A DNA stretch of 64,000 nt, from assembly GCF_005047595.1 (NCBI RefSeq), contig NZ_SUPL01000004.1, positions 186,001-250,000 on the forward strand, in the 5' to 3' direction. This DNA comes from Pontimicrobium aquaticum. Its GTDB lineage: Bacteria; Bacteroidota; Bacteroidia; Flavobacteriales; Flavobacteriaceae. Positions 50,136 to 59,406 of the stretch are shown here, one piece after another. The notes under the pieces were generated by a model, which saw nothing but the letters and a program-made list of their open reading frames with translations, made no database searches and had not been told where the DNA came from. A program made the position numbers and the translations under genes. Positions within the stretch are counted from its first letter, which is position 1. The number at the start of each line of letters is the position of its first letter.

Positions 50136-50813
50136 CTATTTCTTTTTGATTATTATATCTTCATTTAAAAATTCAAAATCATATAAAACTCTATTACATT
50201 CAATAACCGCTTTAAAAGGAGATGGCTCTACACGTAAATTTGTTGGAAACCATTTGCCTCGCGTTTTGTAATTAGGCAATAAAAACAAACCCTCTTGTGT
50301 CCCATTGGTTCCAAAGTTTAATGTATCTCCTTTCCAAAAATACGATCCTAATTCTTTATCTAAAAAGGTACTAGTATCTTTAATTGATGTTGTTGGTAAC
50401 CCAATTTCATTAACACAAATAACATCATCAATACTAAACGGTTTGTTTGTTTGGTTATTTAAATCGTGCCTCACAATAAATTCCGCAATATTTCCACTAG
50501 CATCAAAAAAGTAAAAAGACTCTGCATTCCAAGTTTCGAAACGCTGTGTTTTTCTACCACTTTCAATGTCTAAAACAGTGGTTCTGTGTTCCATCCATAT
50601 TAATGCTTCTTCAAGTTTATTTGTAGGTATTAAAAAGCAATAATGGTATTTATAAACTTCGTGTGATTTTAAGAACGTTAGTTTACTCCAGCCAATATTT
50701 AAGCTAAAGCTATTGGCAGACTGTTTAGTTATATTGAAACCAAGTAAGTTAGAATAGAATTCTTTTTCTAATTCTAAGCTATTAGTAAATAACGTTAATT
50801 CTCTTATTTTCAT
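50136..50813 (-). CDS. Two-domain VOC/glyoxalase-superfamily protein
   Basis: About 225 residues from the ATG at 50813, where KIRELTLFTNSLELEKEFYS begins the first VOC beta-alpha-beta unit; a longer frame to 50858 overlaps the -7 box and is rejected. The second unit begins near 125 with EIGLPTTSIKDTSTFLDKEL. Metal ligands cannot be assigned with certainty. Precedes the Crp gene by 12 bp. Confidence 0.85.
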   Translation of the reverse strand: MKIRELTLFTNSLELEKEFYSNLLGFNITKQSANSFSLNIGWSKLTFLKSHEVYKYHYCFLIPTNKLEEALIWMEHRTTVLDIESGRKTQRFETWNAESFYFFDASGNIAEFIVRHDLNNQTNKPFSIDDVICVNEIGLPTTSIKDTSTFLDKELGSYFWKGDTLNFGTNGTQEGLFLLPNYKTRGKWFPTNLRVEPSPFKAVIECNRVLYDFEFLNEDIIIKKK

Positions 50814-50831
50814 TATTGCTGTTATCAATAT

Positions 50832-50858
50832 CAAAAATAAGTATTTTTCGCTTTTCAA
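50832..50858 (-). promoter_or_regulatory. Consensus-like promoter of the VOC/Crp unit
   Basis: TTG (50858-50856) and TATTTTTG (50839-50832), spacer 16. A conventional -33/-7 pair, without any of the three operator families, so basal expression is expected. Confidence 0.5.
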
Positions 50859-50908
50859 TAAAGTTTATGAGACTAACGCTAACAGTAAAGTAAAAAAATA
50901 AACTCTTA

Positions 50909-51082
50909 TTAGAATGGAACAGAAAGCCCTATTACTAATCTTCCTCCATCAGCTGAACCAAAGTAGGCAATATTTCCTGCCAAGTAACCCATAACATTTA
51001 TGTAAACTCCTCCACCATAAGAGTCGTGCCAACGAGTAGATTGATCCTTTGGATACCCTACCCTACTATAATCGTAGCTGTT
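50909..51082 (-). pseudogene. C-terminal remnant of an Omp85/BamA-like barrel protein
   Basis: A 57-codon frame without start ends at TAA 50909. It contains DYSRVGYPKDQSTRWHDSYG, then GGVYINVMGYLAGN, IAYFGSADGGRLVIGLS and a final Phe. DxxRV, WHxSYGGG and the Phe end are typical of the last strands of surface-antigen barrels, including calcineurin-like phosphatase fusions. Everything N-terminal is missing. The rest of the 360-bp gap (50859-51218) holds only repeats. Confidence 0.6.
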
Positions 51083-51091
51083 TTATTAAAA

Positions 51092-51124
51092 AGATTACGT
51101 CGTCGTTACACTCCTGTAATGACG
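51092..51124. repeat. Half copy of a GTCATTGCGAGG-type dispersed repeat
   Basis: AGATTACGTCGTCGTTACAC followed by TCCTGTAATGACG; the last 24 bases fold into a 10-bp stem with one G-T pair and a CTCC loop. It resembles the dispersed bacterial element AGATTGC...CGTCG...CTCGCAATGACG, also present at 62865 and in part at 57088. Confidence 0.5.
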
Positions 51125-51134
51125 TGAAATTGTG

Positions 51135-51177
51135 CGTTAGTAACTATATAATAATAATAATAATAATAATACTAACG
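51135..51177. repeat. TAA microsatellite enclosed in an 8-bp inverted repeat
   Basis: CGTTAGTA (51135-51142) and TACTAACG (51170-51177) enclose about eight ATA/TAA triplets. The stem is perfect and the loop is the simple repeat. It lies 41 bp downstream of the stop of the large propeller gene and might act as its transcription end; no U-run follows. Confidence 0.6.
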
Positions 51178-51218
51178 TAATTGCGAAAGAAATGAAGCTA
51201 TCTGTTTATTTTTAGCTT

Positions 51219-54200
51219 TTATTTAGCTATCTTTTTCCACCGATTTAATAACTCCTTTACACGAGCATCTAATACATTTACTGCTTCAGTTGTTTTTACA
51301 GTTGGCATTGTATCAGCACTTTGAAGTACCTCTATGAGATACAACAGTTTGGATTGAAGTCCAACCAAAGTTTCATCTTCTAAATCACTCGCTTGAATAC
51401 TTCCGTAAAAAAAGCTGATGCTTCTTGGCTTACCATTACCTCTAAAATTATTTAAAGCTACTTGCGAGTTCTTGTTTAGACTTTGTGTAGCAATTTTGTT
51501 ATCAATACTTTCTCTTATTGTTTGCAATTTGTTATAATTATCATAGCAAAGCAAAGAAAGTTGGGTTTGTAAATCTACTGCTTCTGAGCCTATTTGTGAA
51601 CGAGGATCGAGTTTTACCGTAATGCTACGTTCTGTAGTTGCACCATTTACAATTAATTGCACTTTATAAGTTCCAGGTGCTACAAAAGGCCCAACAGGTC
51701 CACTTGGTGTATTGTATTGTACTGCAGCAATACCATAGCTTCTCTGAGCTCCTCTAGGAGATTGGTAGCGTAGGTTCCATACAAAGCGTTGGTGACCTTC
51801 TTGTGTTGATAGTTTTTGTTCTGGACGCGCCCAATACGTTGGGTGGCGCATGGTAGTGGAATCTATTTCTTCGGCTACATCATCGCTAGAAAACGTTGAA
51901 ACCAATTGATTTTTTTGATCGAGAATATTTAACTGAACTTTATTAACAGCCTTTCCCAAATAATAATCAATTAATGCACCATCAGGCGGATTTTGTGCAG
52001 TAGGTTCTTCTGGTGGTAATGGTGTATCTGTAAACACATTATGGCGTACACGTATGGCATCACTTGGTTGAAATAAATAATTATTTTGTGATTGCAGTTT
52101 TGTCAATTCACGTAGTGGGCTAAAATCATCCAAAATCCAAATAGAACGTCCATGTGTACCAATAACCAAATCATTTTGATGAATCACCAAATCGCGAATC
52201 GAAGACGCTGGCATATTTAGTCGTAAGGATTCCCAAGAAGCGCCATCATTATTTGAAAAATAGACTTCACGCTCGGTTCCCGCAAACAGCAAGCCTTCCT
52301 GTTTATAATCTTCACGAACAGTATTTACAGGTCCCGAAGGATTCATACCAGACACAATTTTTGTCCACGTTTCACCAAAATCATGGGTTTTATAGACATG
52401 AGGTTTCATATCATCTTTCCTGATAGCATTTACCGCGATATAAGCAGTACCCTTATTAAAATGACCAGCATCAATTTGTGAAATTTTATCCCAAGATGTC
52501 AAAGTTGGAGGCGTCACATTTTTCCAAGTGGTACCACCATTGGTGGTGATATGTACTAAACCATCGTCGGTACCAGCCCAAATAATATTTTTATCGATTG
52601 TAGATGGTGCTAAAGCATAAACAATAGCACGTTGTGGCATCTTTTTATGGGCATCAGTTGTATAGTTACCTACACTTTTGGGTACTTCAGGATTCTTCTT
52701 CGTTAAATCGGGACTAATTTGCTGCCAGTTTTGACCTCCATCCAAGGTTTTCCAAACGACATTTGTACCAAAGAGCAACATATTATCATCCAACGGATGA
52801 AACATAAGCGGCATCGTTCTAAGAAATCTCACTTTACCAGAACGTAGAACTTCTGGTCCCACAAATTGATTTTGCCCTGTTCTTTTATCAAAACGTGTTA
52901 CGCGACCTCCATAAATTATATTAGGATCTTTGGGATCAGGTGCTACATAGGCATATTCGTCTGCGCCAACACCTATAAATTCCCTAAAGGAAATTTGACC
53001 TCCATTACTCCTACTTGCTACAGCAATGGCTCCACTTTCTTGTTGACCTCCATAGACCCAATATGGATATTGATTATCGGTAGCAACATGATACAGCTGA
53101 GATGTAGGTTGGTTATACCAAGAGCTCCATGTTTTTCCTCCATTTACAGTAATTACAGCACCTTGATCTGCGGAAAACAACCTAATGTCGGGTTGTAATG
53201 GATTAATCCATAATCGCTGGTAATCATCACCTCCAGGCGCTCCTTTTATAGACGTCCAAGTTTTCCCACCATCATCAGATCGATACGAAGCTACATTAGC
53301 AATAAACACAACGTTTTCATTATTAGGATGTACTTGTATGTCTCGTCCCAAAAGGCGTCTGTTAGTATGTATCAAATTCCAGCTTTCGCCTGCATCGTCA
53401 CTTTTATAAATTCCTGAATTATTTCTAGCACTAACCATGGCATACATTCGTTGAGAATTGCTTAATGCAGTTGTTACCCATACCCTACCCAAGCCATCAC
53501 TTGCTCCTGGTAAACCTTTGGTTATTTTTTTCCAGGTTTCCCCACCATCAGTTGATTTGTATAACCCACTATTGGTTCCTGAGAATTTGGCATTTTCCCA
53601 AGGACCTTCTTGGTGTTCCCACAGAGTGGCAAATACAATTTGCGAATTGTTTGGGTCAAGTGCGACTTGAATAGCTCCTGTTTGTGCATTTATATATAAC
53701 GCTTTTTTCCATGTTTCCCCTCCATCTATCGATTTAAAAACACCACGCTCTGTATTGGCTCCATAAGGATGCCCCATTCCAGCTACAAAAACAATATCTG
53801 GATTGGTTGGATGTATAATAACCCGACCAACTTGTTGGACGTCTCCCAATCCAATATGTTGCCAGTTTTTCCCACCATCGATAGATTTAAACATGCCATC
53901 ACCAACAGATAAATCAGGTCTATGCATTCCTTCGCCAGTTCCTACATAGATAATATTTGGATTGCTAGGTGATACTGCCAAGTCGCCAATAGAACCTGTT
54001 GGAGCTTCATCAAAAATAGGATTCCATGTTCGACCATAATCGTCTGTTTTCCATACACCTCCATTGTTTACTCCAATATAAAACACATTGGGTTGTGTAG
54101 GAACACCCACAGCACCTACTGTCCTTCCTGCACGGAATGGACCAATCATCCTATAATTTAGTTCTTGGTATTGAGATGGATTGGTTTGAGAAAAAGTTAG

Positions 54201-54245
54201 GGAAATAGCAAAAATTGTAAAGAAGTAACAAACAAAGCTGCGCAT
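51219..54245 (-). CDS. Large secreted BNR/sortilin-like beta-propeller protein
   Basis: 1008 residues, signal peptide ending TFS before Gln. The N-terminal 700 residues contain many Asp-box blades (SIDGGKNWQHI, SIDGGETWKKA, STDGGETWKKI, SDDAGESWNLI, TTNGGTTWKNV). This is the VPS10/sortilin-like ten-blade type, as in many Bacteroidota peptidase-like or glycoside-hydrolase-like proteins. The C-terminal 250 residues form beta-sandwich plus helical segments (FVAPGTYKVQLIVNG). No catalytic residues assigned. Gap of 171 bp to mnmE shows nothing. Confidence 0.92.
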   Translation of the reverse strand: MRSFVCYFFTIFAISLTFSQTNPSQYQELNYRMIGPFRAGRTVGAVGVPTQPNVFYIGVNNGGVWKTDDYGRTWNPIFDEAPTGSIGDLAVSPSNPNIIYVGTGEGMHRPDLSVGDGMFKSIDGGKNWQHIGLGDVQQVGRVIIHPTNPDIVFVAGMGHPYGANTERGVFKSIDGGETWKKALYINAQTGAIQVALDPNNSQIVFATLWEHQEGPWENAKFSGTNSGLYKSTDGGETWKKITKGLPGASDGLGRVWVTTALSNSQRMYAMVSARNNSGIYKSDDAGESWNLIHTNRRLLGRDIQVHPNNENVVFIANVASYRSDDGGKTWTSIKGAPGGDDYQRLWINPLQPDIRLFSADQGAVITVNGGKTWSSWYNQPTSQLYHVATDNQYPYWVYGGQQESGAIAVASRSNGGQISFREFIGVGADEYAYVAPDPKDPNIIYGGRVTRFDKRTGQNQFVGPEVLRSGKVRFLRTMPLMFHPLDDNMLLFGTNVVWKTLDGGQNWQQISPDLTKKNPEVPKSVGNYTTDAHKKMPQRAIVYALAPSTIDKNIIWAGTDDGLVHITTNGGTTWKNVTPPTLTSWDKISQIDAGHFNKGTAYIAVNAIRKDDMKPHVYKTHDFGETWTKIVSGMNPSGPVNTVREDYKQEGLLFAGTEREVYFSNNDGASWESLRLNMPASSIRDLVIHQNDLVIGTHGRSIWILDDFSPLRELTKLQSQNNYLFQPSDAIRVRHNVFTDTPLPPEEPTAQNPPDGALIDYYLGKAVNKVQLNILDQKNQLVSTFSSDDVAEEIDSTTMRHPTYWARPEQKLSTQEGHQRFVWNLRYQSPRGAQRSYGIAAVQYNTPSGPVGPFVAPGTYKVQLIVNGATTERSITVKLDPRSQIGSEAVDLQTQLSLLCYDNYNKLQTIRESIDNKIATQSLNKNSQVALNNFRGNGKPRSISFFYGSIQASDLEDETLVGLQSKLLYLIEVLQSADTMPTVKTTEAVNVLDARVKELLNRWKKIAK

Positions 54246-54416
54246 AATTAAAAGTATTCTGGTTGGTTCTTTAAAAATACAATTTTTTTTGTTTGGTACT
54301 GCTCTGCATTAATGCCTTTTATAGCAAAATCAAAGAGAAGGTATTATAAAAAACAAATAACTTGATTTATTTTATAATGGATTTCCGGTTTATTATATTG
54401 ATGTAGTTTGTGCTAG

Positions 54417-55808
54417 TTACTTTCCGATACAAAAATTAGCAAAAATATTCCCTAGCAAATCATCACTGGTGATCTCGCCTGTTATTTCACCAAAATGATA
54501 TAAAGCTTGACGAATATCGATGGCGAGTAAGTCTCCTGATAAATTAGCATCCATCCCTTGTTGCACTTTTTGTATTTCTTCCAGTGCTTTTAAAAGCGCA
54601 TCATAATGACGAGAGTTAGTAACAATAGTTTCATTATTTCGCAAGGCTCCTGTATTTATTAAACTAAGCAATTTATCAGTTAATTGCTCTACTCCAAACC
54701 CTGTTTTAGCTGATAGTAAAATAGCCTGAGGAATATTGTTGGTGAGTTCTGCCAATTGGATATCATCCAATTTATCAATTTTATTGGCAATGATGATTAA
54801 TGGTTTTTGTGGGTGCTTGTTTTTGATTTTTTCTATTTCAACAAGTACAATTCCTAAATTAGACACACTGGTTTCAGCATCAAACAAATAAATCACTACT
54901 TGCGATTGTTCTATTTTCTCAAAGGTTTTTTTAATACCAATACTTTCAACCACATCTTGCGTGTCTCTAATACCAGCAGTATCAATAAACCGAAATCCAA
55001 TACCTCCAATAGTTAATTCGTCTTCTATGGCATCTCTGGTGGTGCCTGCAATATCACTTACAATCGCTTTTTCTTCGTTAAGCAATGCATTAAGCAAGGT
55101 TGATTTACCTACATTTGGCTCACCAACAATAGCTACTGGTATGCCATTTTTAATCACATTACCTACAGCAAACGAATCTATTAAATGCTTCAATACTTTT
55201 GTAATACGCTCTATAAGATCTTTAAACTGGTCGCGATTAGCAAACTCTACATCTTCTTCGGCAAAATCAAGTTCTAGTTCAATTAAAGAGGCAAAATTCA
55301 TTAGTTCATCGCGTAGCGCCTTAATTTCATTGCTAAATCCTCCACGCATTTGCTGTATAGCCACTTGATGTGATGCTTCATTATCACTTGCAATTAAATC
55401 TGCTACAGCTTCTGCTTGACTTAAATCCAGTTTACCATTTAAAAATGCTCTCAAGGTAAATTCTCCAGGATTTGCAATTCGACAACCATGCCTTAAAAAC
55501 AACTGAATAATTTCTTGTTGAATATAAGGGCTGCCATGACAAGATATCTCCACCACATTTTCACCTGTATAAGAATTTGGATCTTTAAAAACTGATACCA
55601 GCACCTCATCTAGTTCTTTCCCATCTTTTAAAATATGTCCTAAATGAATGGTATGCGTTCTTTGGTTGCTAAGCGACTTTTGGCTTTTTACAGATTTAAA
55701 ATGCGCATCACACATGGTAATGGCATTGTCACCAGAAATTCTAATTACAGCAATAGCTCCAGCACCTGAAGGGGTTGCCAACGCAATTATGGTATCGTTA
55801 TTAGTCAC
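54417..55808 (-). CDS. mnmE: tRNA-5-carboxymethylaminomethyluridine-34 synthesis GTPase MnmE
   Basis: 463 residues, full length for MnmE/TrmE. N-terminal formyl-THF-binding domain starts with NDTIIALATPSGAGAIAVIR. The inserted G domain has GEPNVGKSTLLNAL (G1), a DTAG (G3) and NKID (G4). The C-terminus ends CIGK, the conserved Cys motif. With MnmG it modifies the wobble uridine of several tRNAs. Housekeeping gene in single-gene context; its -7 box is at 55825. Confidence 0.98.
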   Translation of the reverse strand: MTNNDTIIALATPSGAGAIAVIRISGDNAITMCDAHFKSVKSQKSLSNQRTHTIHLGHILKDGKELDEVLVSVFKDPNSYTGENVVEISCHGSPYIQQEIIQLFLRHGCRIANPGEFTLRAFLNGKLDLSQAEAVADLIASDNEASHQVAIQQMRGGFSNEIKALRDELMNFASLIELELDFAEEDVEFANRDQFKDLIERITKVLKHLIDSFAVGNVIKNGIPVAIVGEPNVGKSTLLNALLNEEKAIVSDIAGTTRDAIEDELTIGGIGFRFIDTAGIRDTQDVVESIGIKKTFEKIEQSQVVIYLFDAETSVSNLGIVLVEIEKIKNKHPQKPLIIIANKIDKLDDIQLAELTNNIPQAILLSAKTGFGVEQLTDKLLSLINTGALRNNETIVTNSRHYDALLKALEEIQKVQQGMDANLSGDLLAIDIRQALYHFGEITGEITSDDLLGNIFANFCIGK

Positions 55809-55824
55809 GAATTTAAATTTTAGA

Positions 55825-55832
55825 CAAAAATA
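55825..55832 (-). promoter_or_regulatory. -7 box of mnmE
   Basis: TATTTTTG on the minus strand, 17 bp before the ATG at 55808. No clear -33 TTG. Confidence 0.45.
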
Positions 55833-55915
55833 GGAAATTGACGACGGACTTTATACATATTGTCTAATTATAGCGCATCTCATCTACATAAATATCCAAG
55901 AACATAAAAAGAATG

Positions 55916-55923
55916 TATATTTG
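55916..55923 (+). promoter_or_regulatory. -7 box of the thioredoxin-like lipoprotein gene
   Basis: TATATTTG, 12 bp before the ATG at 55935, at a normal distance for a short leader. Confidence 0.45.
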
Positions 55924-55934
55924 ATAAAAATTTA

Positions 55935-57080
55935 ATGAAAATGAAAAAGACAATCCTACTTTTAGTCTTAGTAATATTAAATTACAGTTGTAAAACTAAC
56001 GAACAAGAGCCTCTTCCTCAAAATACATACGAAATAGCAGGAACAGCTAAAGGCGTTGTTAATGGCTTAAGAGCATATATCCATTCGGTTGAAAATAATA
56101 GACAAGTTACTATTGACACTGCCATTATAATGAATGAAGCATTTGTTTTTAAAGGTAAAACGGCAAACCCTTCTATAAAGACTATTACTATTAACAGCAT
56201 TAAAGGTAGTTTACCTTTTGTTTTAGAATCAGGTAGGATTAACATAAACGTCAAAAGAGATAGTTTATATTATTCTCCAGTAACAGGTTCAAAAAATAAC
56301 GAAGATTATAATGGGTATAAAGCTGAATATAGAAAACGAAGCAGTGCTATTAATGGTCTAAATGAGGAGTATAAAAACGCAACTACTCAAGAAGAAAGAA
56401 ACGAAATTATTGCTAGAGCCAGAAAAATAACCACTGAACTTGATGCGTTTGGTATGGATTTTATTTCAAATAACCCAGACTCAGGTTTTTCATTATTATT
56501 ACTTGAAACTCAAATTACAAATCCAGATATCAATCTTGAAAAGTTAAAAAGTAACTTTAATGCTTTGCAACCTGTAATTAATAAAAATGCAGCCTATAAA
56601 TCGATTGGTGCTAAAATACAAAGCGAAATTGCTATTATTGAAGCGAGTGCTAATTTAAACGTTGGAAAAATTGCACCTAACTTTACAGCACCTTCTATTG
56701 ATGGTGAAATGATTTCTTTAAACGACATTAAAGGAAAGGCAACCATCGTAGAATTTTGGGCATCATGGTGTGGCCCTTGTCGAAGAGAAAACCCAAACAT
56801 TGTTAGAGTTTATGAAAAATATAAAGACAAAGGCTTAGAAATTATTGGAGTGTCTTTAGATAGACCCGGACATAAAGAACGTTGGAAAAAAGCTATTGAA
56901 GATGATAACCTAAATTGGCATCATGTAGGCAGCTTACAATATTTTAATGACCCAGTTGCTAGACTATATGATGTACATTCTATTCCTGCATCATTTATAC
57001 TTGATGAAGATGGTAAAATTGTTGCAAAAAAACTCCGAGGTAAAGCCCTTGAAGAACAAATTTCAAAAATGTTAGATTAA
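55935..57080 (+). CDS. TlpA-like thioredoxin lipoprotein with DUF4369 domain
   Basis: 381 residues. Lipoprotein signal (LVILNYSCKT). Residues about 30-130 form a DUF4369-type beta domain (YEIAGTAKGVVNGLRAYIHS), then a helical linker. The thioredoxin domain (about 245-381) has WASWCGPCR, the redox CxxC, and cis-Pro IPASF. Such proteins act as periplasmic thiol-disulfide reductases facing outer envelope proteins. Single-gene unit, divergent from mnmE. Confidence 0.95.
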   Translation: MKMKKTILLLVLVILNYSCKTNEQEPLPQNTYEIAGTAKGVVNGLRAYIHSVENNRQVTIDTAIIMNEAFVFKGKTANPSIKTITINSIKGSLPFVLESGRININVKRDSLYYSPVTGSKNNEDYNGYKAEYRKRSSAINGLNEEYKNATTQEERNEIIARARKITTELDAFGMDFISNNPDSGFSLLLLETQITNPDINLEKLKSNFNALQPVINKNAAYKSIGAKIQSEIAIIEASANLNVGKIAPNFTAPSIDGEMISLNDIKGKATIVEFWASWCGPCRRENPNIVRVYEKYKDKGLEIIGVSLDRPGHKERWKKAIEDDNLNWHHVGSLQYFNDPVARLYDVHSIPASFILDEDGKIVAKKLRGKALEEQISKMLD

Positions 57081-57087
57081 ATATATC

Positions 57088-57143
57088 GGCATTGCGAGAG
57101 CTATCAGTATGAGCTAATCAAAGACAAAGGACTAGGCAATCTG
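57088..57143. repeat. Degenerate GTCATTGCGAGG-type dispersed repeat
   Basis: GGCATTGCGAG at the left and GACAAAGGAC..GGCAATCTG at the right; the same right-hand word, complementary, is part of the repeat at 62865-62994. It lies in the 99-bp space between two convergent genes, the usual place for this family. Confidence 0.5.
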
Positions 57144-57179
57144 CTTGTTTTTGTTGGGTTGGGTCGGTTAGGTTTCCTC

Positions 57180-57830
57180 TTATATTCTTCCTGTTTTACG
57201 CATAACATATAAAAGAGCTATTGGAATAGCTAGTAAAACCACCATTATTAAATGTTCTTTAAACAACCAAGGTGCTAAAATTAATGTGATAACGTAACCA
57301 CCTATGGCACCACCAAAATGAGCATCATGACCAATATTACCTACACGACGCTTCATTCCGTAAATGGAATACAATAAATAACCAATTCCAAATAAATAAG
57401 CTGGGATTGGGATTGGGATAAAAAACATGTACAGTTTCATACTTGGGTTTAACAAAATAGCCGCATACAATATACCTGTAACAGCACCACTGGCTCCTAC
57501 TGCACTATAATGGTACTCTTCTTTATGAAAGTAAAGTGACAACAAATTTCCAAATACTAAACTCCCAAAATAAACCAGCACAAAATTAAAAGTGCCTAAA
57601 TGAGCAATTACAGGATTTGCAAAAAAATACAAGGTAAACATGTTAAAAAACAAATGCATTTCATCAACATGCAAAAATCCAGAGCTTAGCATTCTAACTT
57701 GCTCACCACGTCTAACTCCTCCAATATTAAACTTGTACTTTTCAAAAAAAGAAAAGTCGTTAAATCCCTTTAAAGAGACCAAAACATTAGCTCCTATAAT
57801 AATAATTGTAATTAAATCTATGTTTCCCAT
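57180..57830 (-). CDS. Rhomboid-family intramembrane serine protease
   Basis: About 216 residues from the ATG at 57830 (MGNIDLITI), the start that fits relatives; a longer frame to 57878 exists. Six membrane helices. The catalytic Ser is in GASGAVTG and the His in HDAHFGGAIGG, giving the Ser-His dyad. LHVDEMHLFFNMF is the conserved loop. It cleaves membrane-bound substrates in the bilayer. It is divergent from the acyltransferase gene by 56 bp. Confidence 0.93.
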   Translation of the reverse strand: MGNIDLITIIIIGANVLVSLKGFNDFSFFEKYKFNIGGVRRGEQVRMLSSGFLHVDEMHLFFNMFTLYFFANPVIAHLGTFNFVLVYFGSLVFGNLLSLYFHKEEYHYSAVGASGAVTGILYAAILLNPSMKLYMFFIPIPIPAYLFGIGYLLYSIYGMKRRVGNIGHDAHFGGAIGGYVITLILAPWLFKEHLIMVVLLAIPIALLYVMRKTGRI

Positions 57831-57886
57831 ACCGTGTAAACGTAAAAAGCCAAATATAGCATATATTTGCCAAAACAAATTAGCTT

Positions 57887-58777
57887 TTGCAACTACTTGC
57901 TTACATTATAGTATATCCCATTTTATGGATTATTTCCATACTACCATTTAGACTTTTATATATGTTGTCTGATATAGTTTATATTATATTATACTATCTA
58001 ATTGGATATAGAAAAAAAGTAGTAAAAGACAACCTTAAATTGGTATTCCCAGAAAAAAGCGAGCAAGAAATAAATCACGTTTCAAAGAAATTCTACCATC
58101 ATTTTTGCGATATGATGTTTGAGGCAATTAAGTCTTTAACCATTTCGGAAAAAGAAATATTGAGACGTTTTAAGATTACTAATATTGAAGAGCTTAAACA
58201 ATATGAAACTTCCAAACAAAGTGTTGTCCTTATGTGTGGACATTATGCTAGTTGGGAATGGTCTATGAGCTTACAAAAACATATTGATTTTATAGGCTAC
58301 GCTGTATATAAACGATTAAGAAATCCTTATTTTGACCGATTGGTTAAACGCGTAAGAGGTAAACATAATAGTTATTTAGTTTCAACAAAAGACATCATTC
58401 CAACACTTATTGAATCTAAAAAAAATAACAAACTTTTTTTATGTGGAATGGCAGCAGACCAATCTCCAAAACTAAAAAAAGCCTATCATTGGACGGAGTT
58501 TATGGGAGTTAAAGTGCCTTGTTATACAGGTTCTGAAATGCTTGCTAAACGACTGGATTTACCGATAGTATTTATGGCTATAAAAAAGATAAAACGAGGA
58601 TTTTACGAAGCAACTTTTAGCACAATTACAAAAACACCAAAAGATTTTAAAGACTACGAATTAACTGATAAGTTCCATAAACTAGTAGAAAAACAAATTA
58701 AAACAGCGCCTGAATATTACTTATGGACACATAAGCGTTGGAAGCATAAGGATAAAGCTCCTGAACAATTTCAATAA
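57887..58777 (+). CDS. Lysophospholipid/lipid A acyltransferase (LpxL/HtrB type)
   Basis: 296 residues if the TTG at 57887 is the start; the first ATG (57962) would cut off the amphipathic membrane anchor QLLAYIIVYPILWIISILPF, so TTG is preferred. HYASWEW is the H-x4-E acyltransferase motif; GMAADQSP is the second. It transfers a secondary acyl chain to lipid A or a related lipid at the inner membrane. Single gene. Confidence 0.93.
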   Translation: MQLLAYIIVYPILWIISILPFRLLYMLSDIVYIILYYLIGYRKKVVKDNLKLVFPEKSEQEINHVSKKFYHHFCDMMFEAIKSLTISEKEILRRFKITNIEELKQYETSKQSVVLMCGHYASWEWSMSLQKHIDFIGYAVYKRLRNPYFDRLVKRVRGKHNSYLVSTKDIIPTLIESKKNNKLFLCGMAADQSPKLKKAYHWTEFMGVKVPCYTGSEMLAKRLDLPIVFMAIKKIKRGFYEATFSTITKTPKDFKDYELTDKFHKLVEKQIKTAPEYYLWTHKRWKHKDKAPEQFQ

Positions 58778-58895
58778 ATAGTGATTTCAAACTATCCACA
58801 GTTAGTCAAAACTTTAATTAATAAATTCTTTCCAATTCTTGAATCCCCTAATTCTATAAATATTGGTCAAATAAGTAATACGTTAAACCTTGTTA

Positions 58896-59381
58896 TTAAT
58901 TATCAATATATGCCTCAGATGTTTTTCCTAATTCAACTCCGTTAACTATAAATTTTATTTCCTTTTTTGATTTTGGAATTTGAACAATCAAAAATGGTGA
59001 TAATTCTTTATCATCATTTTTTAAATTTGAATTAATGGTGTTATATTTAATTTCAAGAGTACTCTCGCTCTCTTTTATTCCAATAAGTTCAATTTTATCT
59101 AATCCATTTTTTTCTTTGTCAGAGTGAAAAATCTCAATCAGCATTTTCTTTTTGTACAATGATTTATCATTTAGATTATATTTTTCTCTGAATTCATCTG
59201 GTAAATAATCCTTATTGAAGTATTTATTAAAACAAACTATTTGCAATTCAGAAATAGGAGAGTCAGTCCCTTCCGCAATCATTTTAAATTGAACATCATT
59301 CTGTATATTGCTTTGGGAATAAGATTTTATTGATAATAAAACTCCGAAAAATATACAGTAAAATAATAAACTTTTTTTCAT
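58896..59381 (-). CDS. Secreted protein of unknown function
   Basis: 161 residues, signal peptide of about 22 residues ending SYS before Gln. Beta-rich, Lys/Asn-rich, no Cys pair beyond IVCFNKYF. I do not recognise the family; the codon usage is normal for the window. It lies 25 bp before the glmM stop region in the same direction, possibly cotranscribed with glmM. Confidence 0.65.
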   Translation of the reverse strand: MKKSLLFYCIFFGVLLSIKSYSQSNIQNDVQFKMIAEGTDSPISELQIVCFNKYFNKDYLPDEFREKYNLNDKSLYKKKMLIEIFHSDKEKNGLDKIELIGIKESESTLEIKYNTINSNLKNDDKELSPFLIVQIPKSKKEIKFIVNGVELGKTSEAYIDN

Positions 59382-59406
59382 TTAATAATTTTAATAATTA
59401 AATACA

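Noticed and set aside
51147-51171. CRISPR array
   Set aside because: Only TAA triplets without spacers or direct repeats of CRISPR size; no cas gene.
52866-53198. 110-codon plus-strand frame inside the propeller gene
   Set aside because: Opposite strand of repeated Asp-box codons; no start context or family.
54961-55368. 135-codon open frame on the plus strand across mnmE
   Set aside because: It is a mirror of the mnmE coding frame in AT-rich DNA, Ser/Ile-rich without domain, and mnmE is certain.
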